A stretch of DNA of 64,000 nucleotides. Origin: Lewinellaceae bacterium. Its GTDB lineage: Bacteria > Bacteroidota > Bacteroidia > Chitinophagales > Saprospiraceae. A model generated the notes under the pieces. It made no database searches. It was not told where the DNA came from and saw nothing but the letters and a program-made list of their open reading frames with translations. The stretch lies in the NCBI GenBank assembly GCA_020636275.1, contig JACJYD010000003.1, positions 286,540 to 350,539 of the forward strand, in the 5' to 3' direction. The position numbers and the translations under genes are program-made. Of the stretch, positions 53,012 through 61,705 are shown one piece after another. Position 1 is the first letter of the stretch. Each line of letters starts with the position of its first letter.

Positions 53012-53110
53012 ATGAAAATTCGGGCCCGATATCCACGCTACCTCTTGCTTCTCCTCCTTCTCGCGATCCTCTTCCTCAGCTGCAAAGCCTACGAATGCGG
53101 TTGTCCCTGA
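53012..53110 (+). CDS. Mini-lipoprotein with CxC tail
   Basis: 32 residues, below usual ORF cut-offs. MKIRARYPRYLLLLLLLAIL then FLSCKAYECGCP. There is a strong hydrophobic h-region, a lipobox-like LFLSC, and after the lipid-Cys only eight residues, ending in C-x-C. Short Bacteroidota lipoproteins with such tails exist, but the role is unknown. It starts 12 bases after a perfect palindrome and its TGA directly abuts the stop of the RNase G gene (TGATCA). Confidence 0.65.
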   Translation: MKIRARYPRYLLLLLLLAILFLSCKAYECGCP

Positions 53111-54661
53111 TCAATTGAGGCGGATCTCTTCATCGTTGTTGTCAAAAAACCGGTATTCGGTCAATTGAAGATCGGCGGAAGGCCGGATGCGGATCCATTT
53201 ATACAGGCTCAGGTACCATTTTATCTGTGGACTGGGAAGGCCTTTTTTGAGGTACGCTTCGATATAGGGATGCGTCTTCAGGGTCAATTGGGTTTTCGGG
53301 TGGGCCTGGAGGATAAAACGGAGATCGCGTTCGATCTCGTCGGTCAGGAGGATGGAAGGATTGATCTTTCCGGTGCCGTTGCAACTGGGACAGATCTCGG
53401 CAGTATTGATCTTGACCTCGGGACGAACCCGCTGGCGGGTGATCTGCATGAGGCCGAATTTGCTCAGGGGGAGAATGGTATGTTGGGCGCGGTCTTTTTT
53501 CATAAAGTCCCGCATATCTTTGAAGATGCGTTGTTTATGATCCTTGTTGCGCATATCGATAAAATCGATGATGATAATGCCCCCGATGTCGCGCAGGCGC
53601 AATTGGCGGGCGATTTCCTCGGCTGCTTCCAGATTGACGTTCAGAACGGCTTCTTCGGCGTCGTTGCTACTGAGCTTATGCCCGCTGTTCACATCAATGA
53701 CGTGCATGGCCTCGGTCGATTCAATGACCAGATAGGCTCCGCTCGGCATGGTAGCGGTTTTGCCGAATGCCGATTTGATCTGGCGGGTCACCCCAAACGT
53801 TTCGAAGATCGGTTTGCGGTTTTTATGCAGGCTGACGATGTCGACCTTATCGGAGGCGAAGGAATGCAGGTAGCTCCGGATGTTCTGATAGAGCTGTTTG
53901 TCGTTGACCACGATCCGGTTGAACGAATCGTTGAGGATGTCGCGCAGGATACTCGAGGCCTTGTCCAGTTCGCTGAGCAGTTTTGCCGGCGGTTTGGCGT
54001 TGGGGAGTTGCTCGAAGATATCCTCCCACTTTTCCATCATCATCTTGAGTTCCTCGTGGAGGTCGGAAGCGTTTTTACCTTCGGCGGCGGTGCGAACGAT
54101 CACCCCGAAATTCTTGGGCTTGATGCTTTCGATGAGCACTTTGAGCCGTTTGCGCTCTTCGGAGTTGGAGATCTTTTTCGAAACGGCGACCACGTCGTTG
54201 AAAGGGGTGAGCACGAGGAAACGACCGGGAATGGTAATTTCGCAGCTCAGGCGGGGTCCTTTGGTTCCGATGGGTTCTTTGAGGATCTGAACAAGGATGG
54301 GTTGCCGGCGGGCGAGGACCTCATCGATCTTTCCCGTTTTCACGATCTCCGGTTCCATCTTGAACTGGTCGAGCTTGTGGGTTTGGATCGCTTTCGTCAG
54401 GGCGTTATTGGTAAACTTGAGGAGGGATTTCAATTTCGGCCCCAGGTCGGTATAATGGAGGAAGGCGTCTTTGCCGTGTCCAATATCGACGAAAGCCGCA
54501 TTCAGGCCGGGCATAAGCCGCCTGATCCGGCCGAGAAAAATATCCCCTACGGTGAAGTTCGTATTCGTTTTTTGATGGTGCAGCTCGACCAACCGGGAGT
54601 TTTCGAGCAGCGCGATCTCTACTTCCGTAGGTGTGGAATTAATAATAAGTTCTTTTTCCAC
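53111..54661 (-). CDS. rng: Ribonuclease E/G
   Basis: 516 residues, RNase G length. S1-type start (MEKELIINSTPTEVEIALLENSRLVELHHQK; FTVGDIFLGRIRRLMPGLNAAFVDIGHGKDAFLHYTDL in pieces), then the catalytic domain: RGPRLSCEI-type strand, IGGIIIIDFIDMRNKDHKQRIFKDMRDFM in pieces, LSKFGLMQITRQRVRPEV, and a Zn-link-type CPSCNGTGKI. It cuts single-strand AU-rich RNA, working in mRNA and rRNA processing. Tail to tail with the mini-lipoprotein. The HU gene nearby on the same strand is the usual Bacteroidota neighbour. Confidence 0.95.
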   Translation of the reverse strand: MEKELIINSTPTEVEIALLENSRLVELHHQKTNTNFTVGDIFLGRIRRLMPGLNAAFVDIGHGKDAFLHYTDLGPKLKSLLKFTNNALTKAIQTHKLDQFKMEPEIVKTGKIDEVLARRQPILVQILKEPIGTKGPRLSCEITIPGRFLVLTPFNDVVAVSKKISNSEERKRLKVLIESIKPKNFGVIVRTAAEGKNASDLHEELKMMMEKWEDIFEQLPNAKPPAKLLSELDKASSILRDILNDSFNRIVVNDKQLYQNIRSYLHSFASDKVDIVSLHKNRKPIFETFGVTRQIKSAFGKTATMPSGAYLVIESTEAMHVIDVNSGHKLSSNDAEEAVLNVNLEAAEEIARQLRLRDIGGIIIIDFIDMRNKDHKQRIFKDMRDFMKKDRAQHTILPLSKFGLMQITRQRVRPEVKINTAEICPSCNGTGKINPSILLTDEIERDLRFILQAHPKTQLTLKTHPYIEAYLKKGLPSPQIKWYLSLYKWIRIRPSADLQLTEYRFFDNNDEEIRLN

Positions 54662-55001
54662 GCAACATGTGCTTTAAATGGCCATTGAGGATGGGCCAAT
54701 CCGTTTTTCCGGCGTATCGGGAAAGGTTGCGGGAAGTAGAATGGGGTTTCGGCTATGAAGGAAGAGGATGACCTGTATAGAGGTCGACGTGTGCGACTGG
54801 ACCCGTATGCGGTTGGCACAAGCACAACCAGGAGGGCAGTCGAAATTTCTTTGCGATCAGGAGCCAGAACGATCAATCTACATATGCCGGCAACTTTCAG
54901 TCGGCCAGAAAGAATACAAATGAAACCACATCCAGGTTGAAGAAACGAGGGGTTTAATTGAGCAGGCCACAGGCGCAATGCTGGGGCCTGCCCAACCCAC
55001 A
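54662..55001. other. 340-bp gap with no recognised gene
   Basis: No supported ORF; weak 60-127 residue frames on both strands look random. One imperfect hairpin (GCAGGCC / GGCCTGC) at about 54962-54992 may end the upstream mS38-like transcript. Composition is similar to the neighbours. Nothing else seen. Confidence 0.4.
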
Positions 55002-55097
55002 CTAGCGGTTCTTCTTCTTATGGCGATTCTTGCGCAAACGCTTTTTACGCTTGTGCGTTGCGATCTTGTGCCGTTTCCGTTTTTTTCCGCAAGGCAT
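55002..55097 (-). CDS. mS38/COX24-AURKAIP1-like ribosomal miniprotein
   Basis: 31 residues, too short for usual ORF lists. MPCGKKRKRHKIATHKRKKR then LRKNRHKKKNR, extremely basic. The pattern fits the AURKAIP1/COX24 C-terminal domain of mitochondrial mS38, with bacterial forms that bind the small ribosomal subunit. It lies between the TPR gene and the gap before RNase G, minus strand. Confidence 0.75.
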   Translation of the reverse strand: MPCGKKRKRHKIATHKRKKRLRKNRHKKKNR

Positions 55098-55175
55098 GTT
55101 ATCGAATTTAATGTTTCAAAAAAAATGATCATTTGTTTCATCCCGGGACGGAAGGGGCGAAGCGCGCCTTCTATC

Positions 55176-55961
55176 TCAGTTATTTTCTTGGCACCGGTTC
55201 AGGCAAAAATCAGCCCGTTGGGTGTTGCCGGTTTCCCGGTTGGCTTGTTCCAGCAGGCACCAGGCGTTTCGGTTGTCCGGATTGAGTTCGACGACCCGGT
55301 CCAGTCGTTGGATGGCCCGATCCCATTGTCCGGTCCGTATGGCCAGGCGACCGAGCTGAAAGAGCACGGATGGGTTGTCGGGGTTTTGGGTATCCAGTTC
55401 CCGGAGCATCAAAATGCCCTTCATCGGATTGTCGGACGGAGGAAAATCGGTATAGACCAGCGCCAGATTGAGCCGGTAAGACAATTCTTCCGGATCCAAC
55501 GAAACCGCGCTTTCAAAGGCATTCAGCGCCCTGGATGCGCAGAACTGCCGGTCTTTATCGGCTTTGGCCTGTTGGGTGCACAGCATATACGTCGTGCCGG
55601 CGATGCCCCAGGCCGGGGCGCTTTCTTCCAGATTGGCCACTTCTTCGGCATAATAGCCGGCAACGGCGGCTTCCCCCAGTTCGTACCATCTACTGGAAAG
55701 GGCCTTATTGGCCTCGATCCGCAAACTGTCGTCCCCGGCTTCCTTCAGCGCTGACTCCAGGGTCAGGATGTCGCCGAGGTCCGCGGCTGCAAGCCTGGAT
55801 TTGGCCGCTGCCAACAAGGAAGAGATATCCGTGCTTTCAATCGTAATCGCCCTCGACTTTTCGATGGCATGTTGGGAAGGCGGTTTAGTATCGCAGGTGA
55901 AGTATAAGAGAAAAAACAGCCCAGCAGCCAAAGTCAGTACACCAATTTGTAATTTGGTCAT
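55176..55961 (-). CDS. Exported TPR protein
   Basis: 261 residues. N-terminal hydrophobic segment (LQIGVLTLAAGLFFLLYFTC) ending in a Cys that could be a lipobox. TPR-like repeats at about 85-245: SSRWYELGEAAVAGYYAEEVANLEESAPAWGIAGTTYML, ALNAFESAVSLDPEELSYRLNLALVYTDF, LFQLGRLAIRTGQWDRAIQRLDRVVELNPDNRNAWCLLEQAN in pieces. It is probably a periplasmic or lipid-anchored scaffold. It is 23 bases after HU on the minus strand and 78 bases before the mS38-like gene, an operon. Confidence 0.85.
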   Translation of the reverse strand: MTKLQIGVLTLAAGLFFLLYFTCDTKPPSQHAIEKSRAITIESTDISSLLAAAKSRLAAADLGDILTLESALKEAGDDSLRIEANKALSSRWYELGEAAVAGYYAEEVANLEESAPAWGIAGTTYMLCTQQAKADKDRQFCASRALNAFESAVSLDPEELSYRLNLALVYTDFPPSDNPMKGILMLRELDTQNPDNPSVLFQLGRLAIRTGQWDRAIQRLDRVVELNPDNRNAWCLLEQANRETGNTQRADFCLNRCQENN

Positions 55962-55984
55962 AATTGCCGGGTTTACCTGCTCGA

Positions 55985-56296
55985 TTAATCCTCACCCTCG
56001 TCCTTCGGCAGGGAGTTTACCTTATCCTTTACCTGCTCGACGAATACTTTGGCCGGCTTGAATGCCGGGATAAAGTGTTCGGGTATCTCAATCGCTTTGT
56101 TCTTCTTGATGTGCCGGCCGATCTTCTTGGCCCGTTTCTTGATTATAAAACTTCCGAAACCACGGATATATACGTTTTCGCCATCCGTCAATGAGCCCTT
56201 AACCTCTTTGAAAAAGGCTTCCAGGGTTACGAGAACATCCACCTTCGGGACGCCGGTTTTCTCAGAAATCGCTGTTACGAGGTCGGCTTTTCTCAT
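55985..56296 (-). CDS. HU family DNA-binding protein
   Basis: 103 residues. MRKADLVTAISEKTGVPKVDV, LEAFFKEVKGSLTDGENVYIRGFGSF, the RPARNP-like arm is replaced by KRAKKIGRHIKKNKAIEIPEHFIPAFKP, then KVFVEQVKDKV. It binds and bends DNA as a dimer. The basic arm is diverged, as often in Bacteroidota. First gene of HU-TPR-mS38-like (and perhaps RNase G) on the minus strand. Confidence 0.94.
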   Translation of the reverse strand: MRKADLVTAISEKTGVPKVDVLVTLEAFFKEVKGSLTDGENVYIRGFGSFIIKKRAKKIGRHIKKNKAIEIPEHFIPAFKPAKVFVEQVKDKVNSLPKDEGED

Positions 56297-56539
56297 CGTT
56301 ATTCGTTGATTTATAAAAGATTATATGGTTTTCTGGTTCAGCTAAGGAGATGCAAATTTCTAAATTTTTTACTTAAAAGGGAATATCTATCTGACTTATT
56401 TTTCTTTTTTTTCTAATACTCAGGCCTTTATGCGTGGAATTTGCTTTTTTTTATACTACCTTTCGTCGATTCTAAATTGATATTCAGTTAGTTGCAGGAT
56501 GGTCGCCGGACTTGGGCTTTCTACTTTCCCGGCAATTGA

Positions 56540-56547
56540 TATCTTTG
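56540..56547 (+). promoter_or_regulatory. -7 box TATCTTTG for yicC
   Basis: Perfect TAnnTTTG, 40 bases before the ATG at 56587. The HU-yicC divergent gap (56297-56586) is AT-rich with no other features seen. Confidence 0.55.
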
Positions 56548-56586
56548 CACTGCTTTATACAATACTGTTCCTTCAACATCCCACTC

Positions 56587-57462
56587 ATGCTATACTCTAT
56601 GACAGGCTTCGGCCGGGCAAGCCGTTCCTACGGTGATAAACTGATCTCCGCCGAGGTCCGTTCGCTCAACAGCAAGTTTTCCGATCTGCGGTTCAAAGTG
56701 CCGTCCAATTTTAGAGAACGGGAGCAGGAGATCCGCCGCCGGATCTCCGAACGCACCGAACGCGGAAAGATTGATGCGGTGGTAGATGTCAAATCGGTGC
56801 AGGGCGAAGACGGCTATACGATCAATGAACCCCTGTTCCGAAAGTACTACCGGGAGATCGAGGGACTGTCTAAAGAGCTGGGTATCGAGAAAGGAGATAT
56901 TGTCCAGACCATCCTGCGCATCCCCAACGTCGTGGCCGGCGAAGAACGCGAGATCGACGAGGAAGAGTGGGCTACGATTATGAGTGTGGTAGAGGAAGCG
57001 CTCGATCAATTCGACCAGTTTCGGCTCACCGAAGGCGCTGCCATGGAAATCGACCTTCGCGAACGCATCGGTAATATCCTCGACCAGCTGCAGAAAGTAC
57101 CTCCTTTTGAACTGGAACGCATGGATCGCCTCCGCCAACGCCTTCGCCAAAACCTCGACGAATTTATGGGCAAGGAAAACGTCGACGAGAATCGCTTCGA
57201 GCAGGAAGTCCTGTTCTACCTCGAAAAAATGGATATCACCGAGGAAAAAGTGCGCCTGGAGCAACATTGCCAGTTCTTCCTGGAACAACTCGAAACCCAG
57301 GTCATGGTGAAAGGGCGCAAACTCAGTTTTATCAGTCAGGAAATGGGCCGGGAGATCAATACCCTGGGCGCCAAAGCCTATTCGGCTGAGATCCAGCGGC
57401 TCGTCGTCGCCATGAAGGACGAGCTCGAAAAGGTCAAAGAACAAGTAGCTAATATTTTATAA
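56587..57462 (+). CDS. YicC/YloC family endoribonuclease
   Basis: 291 residues; the start MLYSMTGFGRASRSYGDKLI is chosen by family start and promoter spacing. YicC_N (SAEVRSLNSKFSDLRFKVPSNFREREQEIRRRISER) and DUF1732 C-terminal part (ENRFEQEVLFYLEKMDITEEKVRLEQHCQFFLEQL, KLSFISQEMGREINTLGAKAYSAEIQRLVVAMKDELEKVKEQVANI). YicC cleaves RNA at GUG/UAU sites in E. coli. Classic neighbour of gmk, here with a MITE in between. Confidence 0.93.
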   Translation: MLYSMTGFGRASRSYGDKLISAEVRSLNSKFSDLRFKVPSNFREREQEIRRRISERTERGKIDAVVDVKSVQGEDGYTINEPLFRKYYREIEGLSKELGIEKGDIVQTILRIPNVVAGEEREIDEEEWATIMSVVEEALDQFDQFRLTEGAAMEIDLRERIGNILDQLQKVPPFELERMDRLRQRLRQNLDEFMGKENVDENRFEQEVLFYLEKMDITEEKVRLEQHCQFFLEQLETQVMVKGRKLSFISQEMGREINTLGAKAYSAEIQRLVVAMKDELEKVKEQVANIL

Positions 57463-57477
57463 AAAATGTAAATATGT

Positions 57478-57644
57478 CTTTGGAGGCTGTCTCAAAAGTC
57501 GCTTACGCTCCTTTTGAACCAATAATTATTTTCTTTGTGGATTGAATTTAAAAAATTGCAGCGCAATTTTTTAAATTCAATCCACAAAGAAAATTTCATT
57601 GGCTGGGTCAAAACGACGAAGGAGTTTTGAGACAGTCCCTAAAG
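57478..57644. mobile_element. MITE-like element (about 167 bp) between yicC and gmk
   Basis: Terminal inverted repeats of about 20 bp (57478-57497 CTTTGGAGGCTGTCTCAAAA; 57625-57644 is its inverted match with 3 mismatches), GRCTGTCTCAAAA type as in many insertion sequences. The core holds a perfect 32-bp-arm palindrome (57528-57559 / 57563-57594, AGC loop). No ORF. It ends 11 bases before the gmk ATG, so it may carry the local promoter or regulatory structure. Confidence 0.75.
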
Positions 57645-57655
57645 ATCTTTTCTCA

Positions 57656-58237
57656 ATGGAAGAATTCGAGGGAAAACTCATCATTTTCACAGCGCCCTCC
57701 GGGGCCGGAAAAACGACGATCGTACATCATTTGCTGGATTCCTTTCCGCAACTGGCCTTTTCCATTTCGGCGACCAGCCGCTCCAGACGACCCACTGAGT
57801 CGGAGGGACACGATTATTATTTCATCCCCCCGACCCGGTTTAAGGACCTCATCGATCAGGGCGCTTTCCTGGAATGGGAAGAGGTGTACGAAAACCAGTT
57901 TTACGGCACCCTCAAAAGCGAGGTCGAACGCCTCTGGGCCGAAGGAAAACACATTGTATTCGATATCGATGTGAAAGGGGCGATGAACCTCAAAAGCCAG
58001 TTTCCGGGGCGCACCCTGTCCGTATTCGTCAAACCGCCTTCCCGGAATACCCTCGCCAAGCGCCTGCGCAACCGGCGTACCGAATCGCCCGAACAAGTGC
58101 AGGCCCGCATCCAGAAAGCAGAGGAAGAGCTGCGGTTTGAGAACCAATTCGACGTCGTGCTGGTTAATGATGTGTTGAGCCGGGCCTTACAGGAGGCCGA
58201 GGCCATCGTCACTGAATTCCTTGGTATTCAACGATAA
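57656..58237 (+). CDS. gmk: Guanylate kinase
   Basis: 193 residues; the start MEEFEGKLIIFTAPSG lies after the MITE (an earlier TTG at 57599 would fuse MITE sequence and is rejected). P-loop APSGAGKTT (K19), SATSRSRRPTESEGHDYYFI (GMP binding), FLEWEEVYENQFYGTL, VFDIDVKGAMNL. It phosphorylates GMP to GDP. Followed 6 bases later by apaG. Confidence 0.96.
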   Translation: MEEFEGKLIIFTAPSGAGKTTIVHHLLDSFPQLAFSISATSRSRRPTESEGHDYYFIPPTRFKDLIDQGAFLEWEEVYENQFYGTLKSEVERLWAEGKHIVFDIDVKGAMNLKSQFPGRTLSVFVKPPSRNTLAKRLRNRRTESPEQVQARIQKAEEELRFENQFDVVLVNDVLSRALQEAEAIVTEFLGIQR

Positions 58238-58243
58238 ATCCCG

Positions 58244-58627
58244 ATGGAGACCTTGACCACTCGCGGAATTACCATCAGCGTAGAAACTTATTATCAGGAG
58301 GAGCATTCCCGGCCGATCGAGCAAAAGCACGTGTTCGCCTACCGGATCACTATTGAAAACCAAAGCGCTGACACCGTCCAGTTGCTCCGCCGGCATTGGT
58401 ATATCTTCGATTCCATCGGTTTAACCCGCGAAGTGGAAGGGGAGGGGGTGATCGGTCAGCAGCCGGTGCTCCAACCTTCCGAATCCCATCAATACACCTC
58501 CTGGTGTCCGCTTATGACCGAGATCGGCAAAATGTACGGCACCTTCCTCATGGAAAAAGAAGACGGCACGACCTTCCGGGCGCGTATCCCGGAATTCCAG
58601 TTGATCGCTCCACAGAAGATGAATTGA
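58244..58627 (+). CDS. apaG: ApaG family protein
   Basis: 127 residues, family length. Ig-like fold: GITISVETYYQEEHSRPIEQKHVFAYRITIENQSADTVQLLRRHW in pieces, the GEGVIG loop, SESHQYTSWCPLMTEIGKMYGTFLM. Named from the apaGH locus; linked to Mg/Co efflux phenotypes in Salmonella, biochemistry unsettled. Next to gmk, likely co-transcribed. Confidence 0.95.
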   Translation: METLTTRGITISVETYYQEEHSRPIEQKHVFAYRITIENQSADTVQLLRRHWYIFDSIGLTREVEGEGVIGQQPVLQPSESHQYTSWCPLMTEIGKMYGTFLMEKEDGTTFRARIPEFQLIAPQKMN

Positions 58628-58655
58628 TTCTTGTTGAGCAATGATGTGTCGCGGG

Positions 58656-59084
58656 TCACGAGTTTGCGACCACTGCGATACACTTCAACTCGATCGCGAT
58701 CGGCGTCGGCAAACTGTCGATCCCCACCGTGGTGCGGCAGGGCTGATTATCCTTGAAATATTCGGCGTAGATGCGATTGTAGGTGTGAAAATCGCGCTGC
58801 ATATTGGTGAGGAAAACAGTGACGTCGACCAGATCCTCCCAGCGGGCCCCGCTGGCTTCAAGGACGGCGCGGACGTTTTGGAACACGGAGTGGCACTGCG
58901 CTTCAAAATCAAACTCCTCGAAATTACCGCTGGTACTTTGCTTTAGCCCCGGGACCCCGTTGGTCTTCGGATCGCGCGGGCCGATACCGGAGAGAAACAA
59001 CAGATCGCCCACGCGGCGGGCATGCGGATAGAGCCCCACGGGCTTAGGGGCATTGGAGGCGTCGATGCGTTCGGACTTGGACAT
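58656..59084 (-). CDS. RidA family (YjgF/YER057c) protein
   Basis: 142 residues. PVGLYPHARRVGDLLFLSGIGPRD, AQCHSVFQNVRAVLEASGARWEDLVDVTVFLTNM in pieces, and the conserved Arg in PCRTTVGIDSLP. Classical RidA deaminates reactive 2-aminoacrylate-type enamines. This one has a longer N-terminus and could belong to a sister clade with other imines. Promoter box TAGTTTTG (minus, 59110-59103) lies upstream. Convergent with apaG. Confidence 0.9.
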   Translation of the reverse strand: MSKSERIDASNAPKPVGLYPHARRVGDLLFLSGIGPRDPKTNGVPGLKQSTSGNFEEFDFEAQCHSVFQNVRAVLEASGARWEDLVDVTVFLTNMQRDFHTYNRIYAEYFKDNQPCRTTVGIDSLPTPIAIELKCIAVVANS

Positions 59085-59102
59085 AATTCGATTGAATTTT
59101 TA

Positions 59103-59110
59103 CAAAACTA
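59103..59110 (-). promoter_or_regulatory. -7 box TAGTTTTG for the RidA gene
   Basis: Matches TAnnTTTG on the minus strand, 19 bases from the start at 59084. The gap next to it holds short direct repeats of TCACCAA type (59111-59142). Confidence 0.45.
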
Positions 59111-59257
59111 ATCACTAGTCACCAATCACCAATCACCAGTTCGTCTAAGTTTCCCTTCCATTCGTTGAAAATCTCCTCTTTTCAGACAACCAAAGCCCCT
59201 GCTTCGCGTTCTAATGCGTGTCTGAATTTTTTCCCTGATTATCCAAAACAGATCTAC

Positions 59258-61609
59258 ATGAACTTGCTCCGAAAGGCCATTTTTCTTGGCTCTCTTTTTT
59301 TACTGGCCATTCCGGGGTTTTCCCAGCAAAAATTCACCATCAGCGGGAAAGTCACCGATGCAGAAAACGGCGAAACCCTGATCGCAGCTACGGTCTATGC
59401 CCCGCTTCAGAGCGAAGGCGCCAATACCAATGAATACGGTTTCTACTCCCTGACCCTGCCGGGGGGCGACTCCGTACGGCTGGAATTCAGCTACGTGGGA
59501 TTTCAGAATGTGGTCCGCACCGTTTTTCTCGATAAAAATATCACCCTCGATGTGGAGATGGGCTCGGGTATTCAGCTCCAGGAGGTGGTCGTCAAGGCGA
59601 ATTCCTACCGCGAGCAGATCCAGTCCACCGAGATGAGCGTAGAGAACATCTCCATGCGCGAGGTCAAGGCCGTACCGGTATTGCTCGGCGAGAGCGATAT
59701 CATCAAGACCATCCAGCTCAAACCTGGCATTCCTTCCGGGGCGGAAGGAACCACAGGCCTTTACGTGCGCGGCGGGGGCTCCGACCAGAACCTCATCGTG
59801 CTGGACGAAGCCCTGGTCTACAACGCCAACCACCTCTTCGGCTTTTTCAGTACTTTCAACTCCGATGCCGTAAAAGATGTGAAACTCTACAAGGGCGGTT
59901 TCCCCGCTCAATACGGCGGCCGGCTTTCCTCCGTGATCGACGTCAAACTGAAAGAGGGGAATAATAAGGAGTTCGCCGGCCAGGGCGGTCTGGGCCTCAT
60001 CGCCAGCCGCCTTACGCTCGAAGGACCCATTCAGAAGGGCAAATCCTCCTTTATCGTCTCGGGCCGCCGTACCTATTTCGACCTGATCACGGCGCAGATC
60101 AACAAGGCCAATGCGGGCAAGGATAACTACAACCCCATTCCCGACTATTATTTTTACGACCTCAACGCCAAACTGAATTTCGAGCTGGGCCCCAAAGACA
60201 AGCTCTTCCTGAGCGGCTACTTCGGCCGCGATGTGTTCGGCTTCGACGGCGGGTTTTTCAACTTCGATTTCTATTGGGGAAATGCAACGGGTACGGCCCG
60301 CTGGAACCACCAGTTCGGCCCCAAACTCTTTTCCAATACCACCTTCACCTTCTCCGATTATAAATACAATATCGCCAACAAGATCTCGGACTTCTCCTTC
60401 GAACTGGGTTCCAATATTCAGGATGCCAACCTCAAGACCGACTTTTACTTCGCGCCGACCAATAAGCACACCGTTCGGTTTGGAGGCAGCGCGACCTACC
60501 ACCAGTTTACTGTGGGCCGGTTGAAGGCCGGCAGCAAGGACGGCGTGGTCGCTTTCGAGGCCGGACAGGATTTTGACGGGCTGGAAATGGGCGTTTACGT
60601 CTCCGACGAATGGGAGCCCTCCGAACGGCTGGCCCTGAACGCGGGTCTGCGCCTGAGCGGTTTCCAGAATGGCGATGCCTTTTACACCGGATTGGAGCCC
60701 CGCCTGGCCGGCGTCTATAACGTCACCCCGCTTTTTTCGGTGAAAGCCAGCTATGCCCGGATGTATCAATACCTGCACCTCGTGTCCAACTCGGGCGTAT
60801 CGCTGCCCACTGACGTGTGGTATCCCTCCACCGGACATGTGAAACCCCAGCGTTCCGACCAGGTGGCCGCCGGAGTGTCCTTTGCGGTGGGCGACTGGTT
60901 TATGGTCACCAACGAATACTACTACAAGTGGCTCGACAATCAACTCGACTTTATCGACGGCGCCGAACTGTTCGCCAATAGCGACCTGGAAGGCGAATTC
61001 GCCATTGGGAAAGGGTATGCCTACGGATTAGAGGTCCAGTTGGAAAAGACGACCGGCCGCCTCACGGGCTGGATCGGCTATACCCTGGCCCGCATCCGCC
61101 GGGGCGAGTTTCAACCCCTGCGTTCGGATGCCGTTTTCGGGGAAGGCGACGCCTATTTCTCTCCGCGCTACGACCGAACGCACGACATTTCGGTGGTGGC
61201 TATGTACGAGATCAGTCGACGTTGGCAAGTGAGCGCCACCTGGGTCTACGGCTCGGGCGACCTCTACTGGCTGCCGCCCGGGCGCTTCTCTTTCCAGGAT
61301 GTCCCCGGCGCTCAATTTCAGGCCCTGGTGCCCGTCTATGAAAATCGAAACAACTACCGCCTGATCCCCTATCATCGGCTCGACCTGGGCGTGACCTGCC
61401 GCTTCTTCCCAAAATGGGGGGAGAGCGATCTGACCATCAATGTCATCAACGCCTACGATCGCCGCAATGCCTTTTTCATCTACCTCGAACCCGAATTCCA
61501 GGAGGTGAATACCGGCGGGTCGACCATCCAGATCCCCCAACGCATCGCTGCCCGGCAGGTGTCGCTGTTTCCGATCCTGCCGAGCATCACGTATAATTTT
61601 AAATTTTAA
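59258..61609 (+). CDS. TonB-dependent receptor with carboxypeptidase-regulatory-like N-domain
   Basis: 783 residues from MNLLRKAIFLGSLFLLAIPG (signal peptide, cleaved at FSQ). Carboxypeptidase-D-reg-like domain (KFTISGKVTDAENGETLIAATVYAP), plug domain (SDIIKTIQLKPGIPSGAEGTTGLYVRGGG, SDQNLIVLDEALVYNANHLFGFFSTFN, KGGFPAQYGGRLSSVIDVKLKEG), and a beta-barrel ending in FKF (SITYNFKF). It would import a large or scarce substrate through the outer membrane, energised by TonB. DUF4249 follows, the usual partner in Bacteroidota. Substrate unknown. Confidence 0.94.
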   Translation: MNLLRKAIFLGSLFLLAIPGFSQQKFTISGKVTDAENGETLIAATVYAPLQSEGANTNEYGFYSLTLPGGDSVRLEFSYVGFQNVVRTVFLDKNITLDVEMGSGIQLQEVVVKANSYREQIQSTEMSVENISMREVKAVPVLLGESDIIKTIQLKPGIPSGAEGTTGLYVRGGGSDQNLIVLDEALVYNANHLFGFFSTFNSDAVKDVKLYKGGFPAQYGGRLSSVIDVKLKEGNNKEFAGQGGLGLIASRLTLEGPIQKGKSSFIVSGRRTYFDLITAQINKANAGKDNYNPIPDYYFYDLNAKLNFELGPKDKLFLSGYFGRDVFGFDGGFFNFDFYWGNATGTARWNHQFGPKLFSNTTFTFSDYKYNIANKISDFSFELGSNIQDANLKTDFYFAPTNKHTVRFGGSATYHQFTVGRLKAGSKDGVVAFEAGQDFDGLEMGVYVSDEWEPSERLALNAGLRLSGFQNGDAFYTGLEPRLAGVYNVTPLFSVKASYARMYQYLHLVSNSGVSLPTDVWYPSTGHVKPQRSDQVAAGVSFAVGDWFMVTNEYYYKWLDNQLDFIDGAELFANSDLEGEFAIGKGYAYGLEVQLEKTTGRLTGWIGYTLARIRRGEFQPLRSDAVFGEGDAYFSPRYDRTHDISVVAMYEISRRWQVSATWVYGSGDLYWLPPGRFSFQDVPGAQFQALVPVYENRNNYRLIPYHRLDLGVTCRFFPKWGESDLTINVINAYDRRNAFFIYLEPEFQEVNTGGSTIQIPQRIAARQVSLFPILPSITYNFKF

Positions 61610-61617
61610 GAGGGGGT

Positions 61618-61691
61618 ACACTGATTTATTAAGATCATTTATGATTGATTATGATCTTAATAAATCATAAAAAGATCCTAAAAATCAGTGT
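61618..61691. repeat. Nested inverted repeats between receptor and DUF4249 genes
   Basis: Inner 16-bp perfect arms GATTTATTAAGATCAT (61623-61638) / 61651-61666 with a 12-base loop, and outer arms ACACTGATTT (61618-61627) / AAATCAGTGT (61682-61691). It could act as an attenuator, an mRNA stability element or a MITE remnant. Confidence 0.7.
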
Positions 61692-61705
61692 CCAAAAAAG
61701 ATGTC

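Noticed and set aside
53165..54688. 507-residue ORF on the plus strand
   Set aside because: Antisense to RNase G, which has unmistakable family motifs.
57599..57655. N-terminal extension of Gmk from a TTG in the MITE
   Set aside because: The first 19 residues come from the MITE end and do not match guanylate kinases, which start near MEEFEGKLI.
59111..59142. Short TCACCAA direct repeats
   Set aside because: Only three imperfect copies; too short to be called a repeat array.
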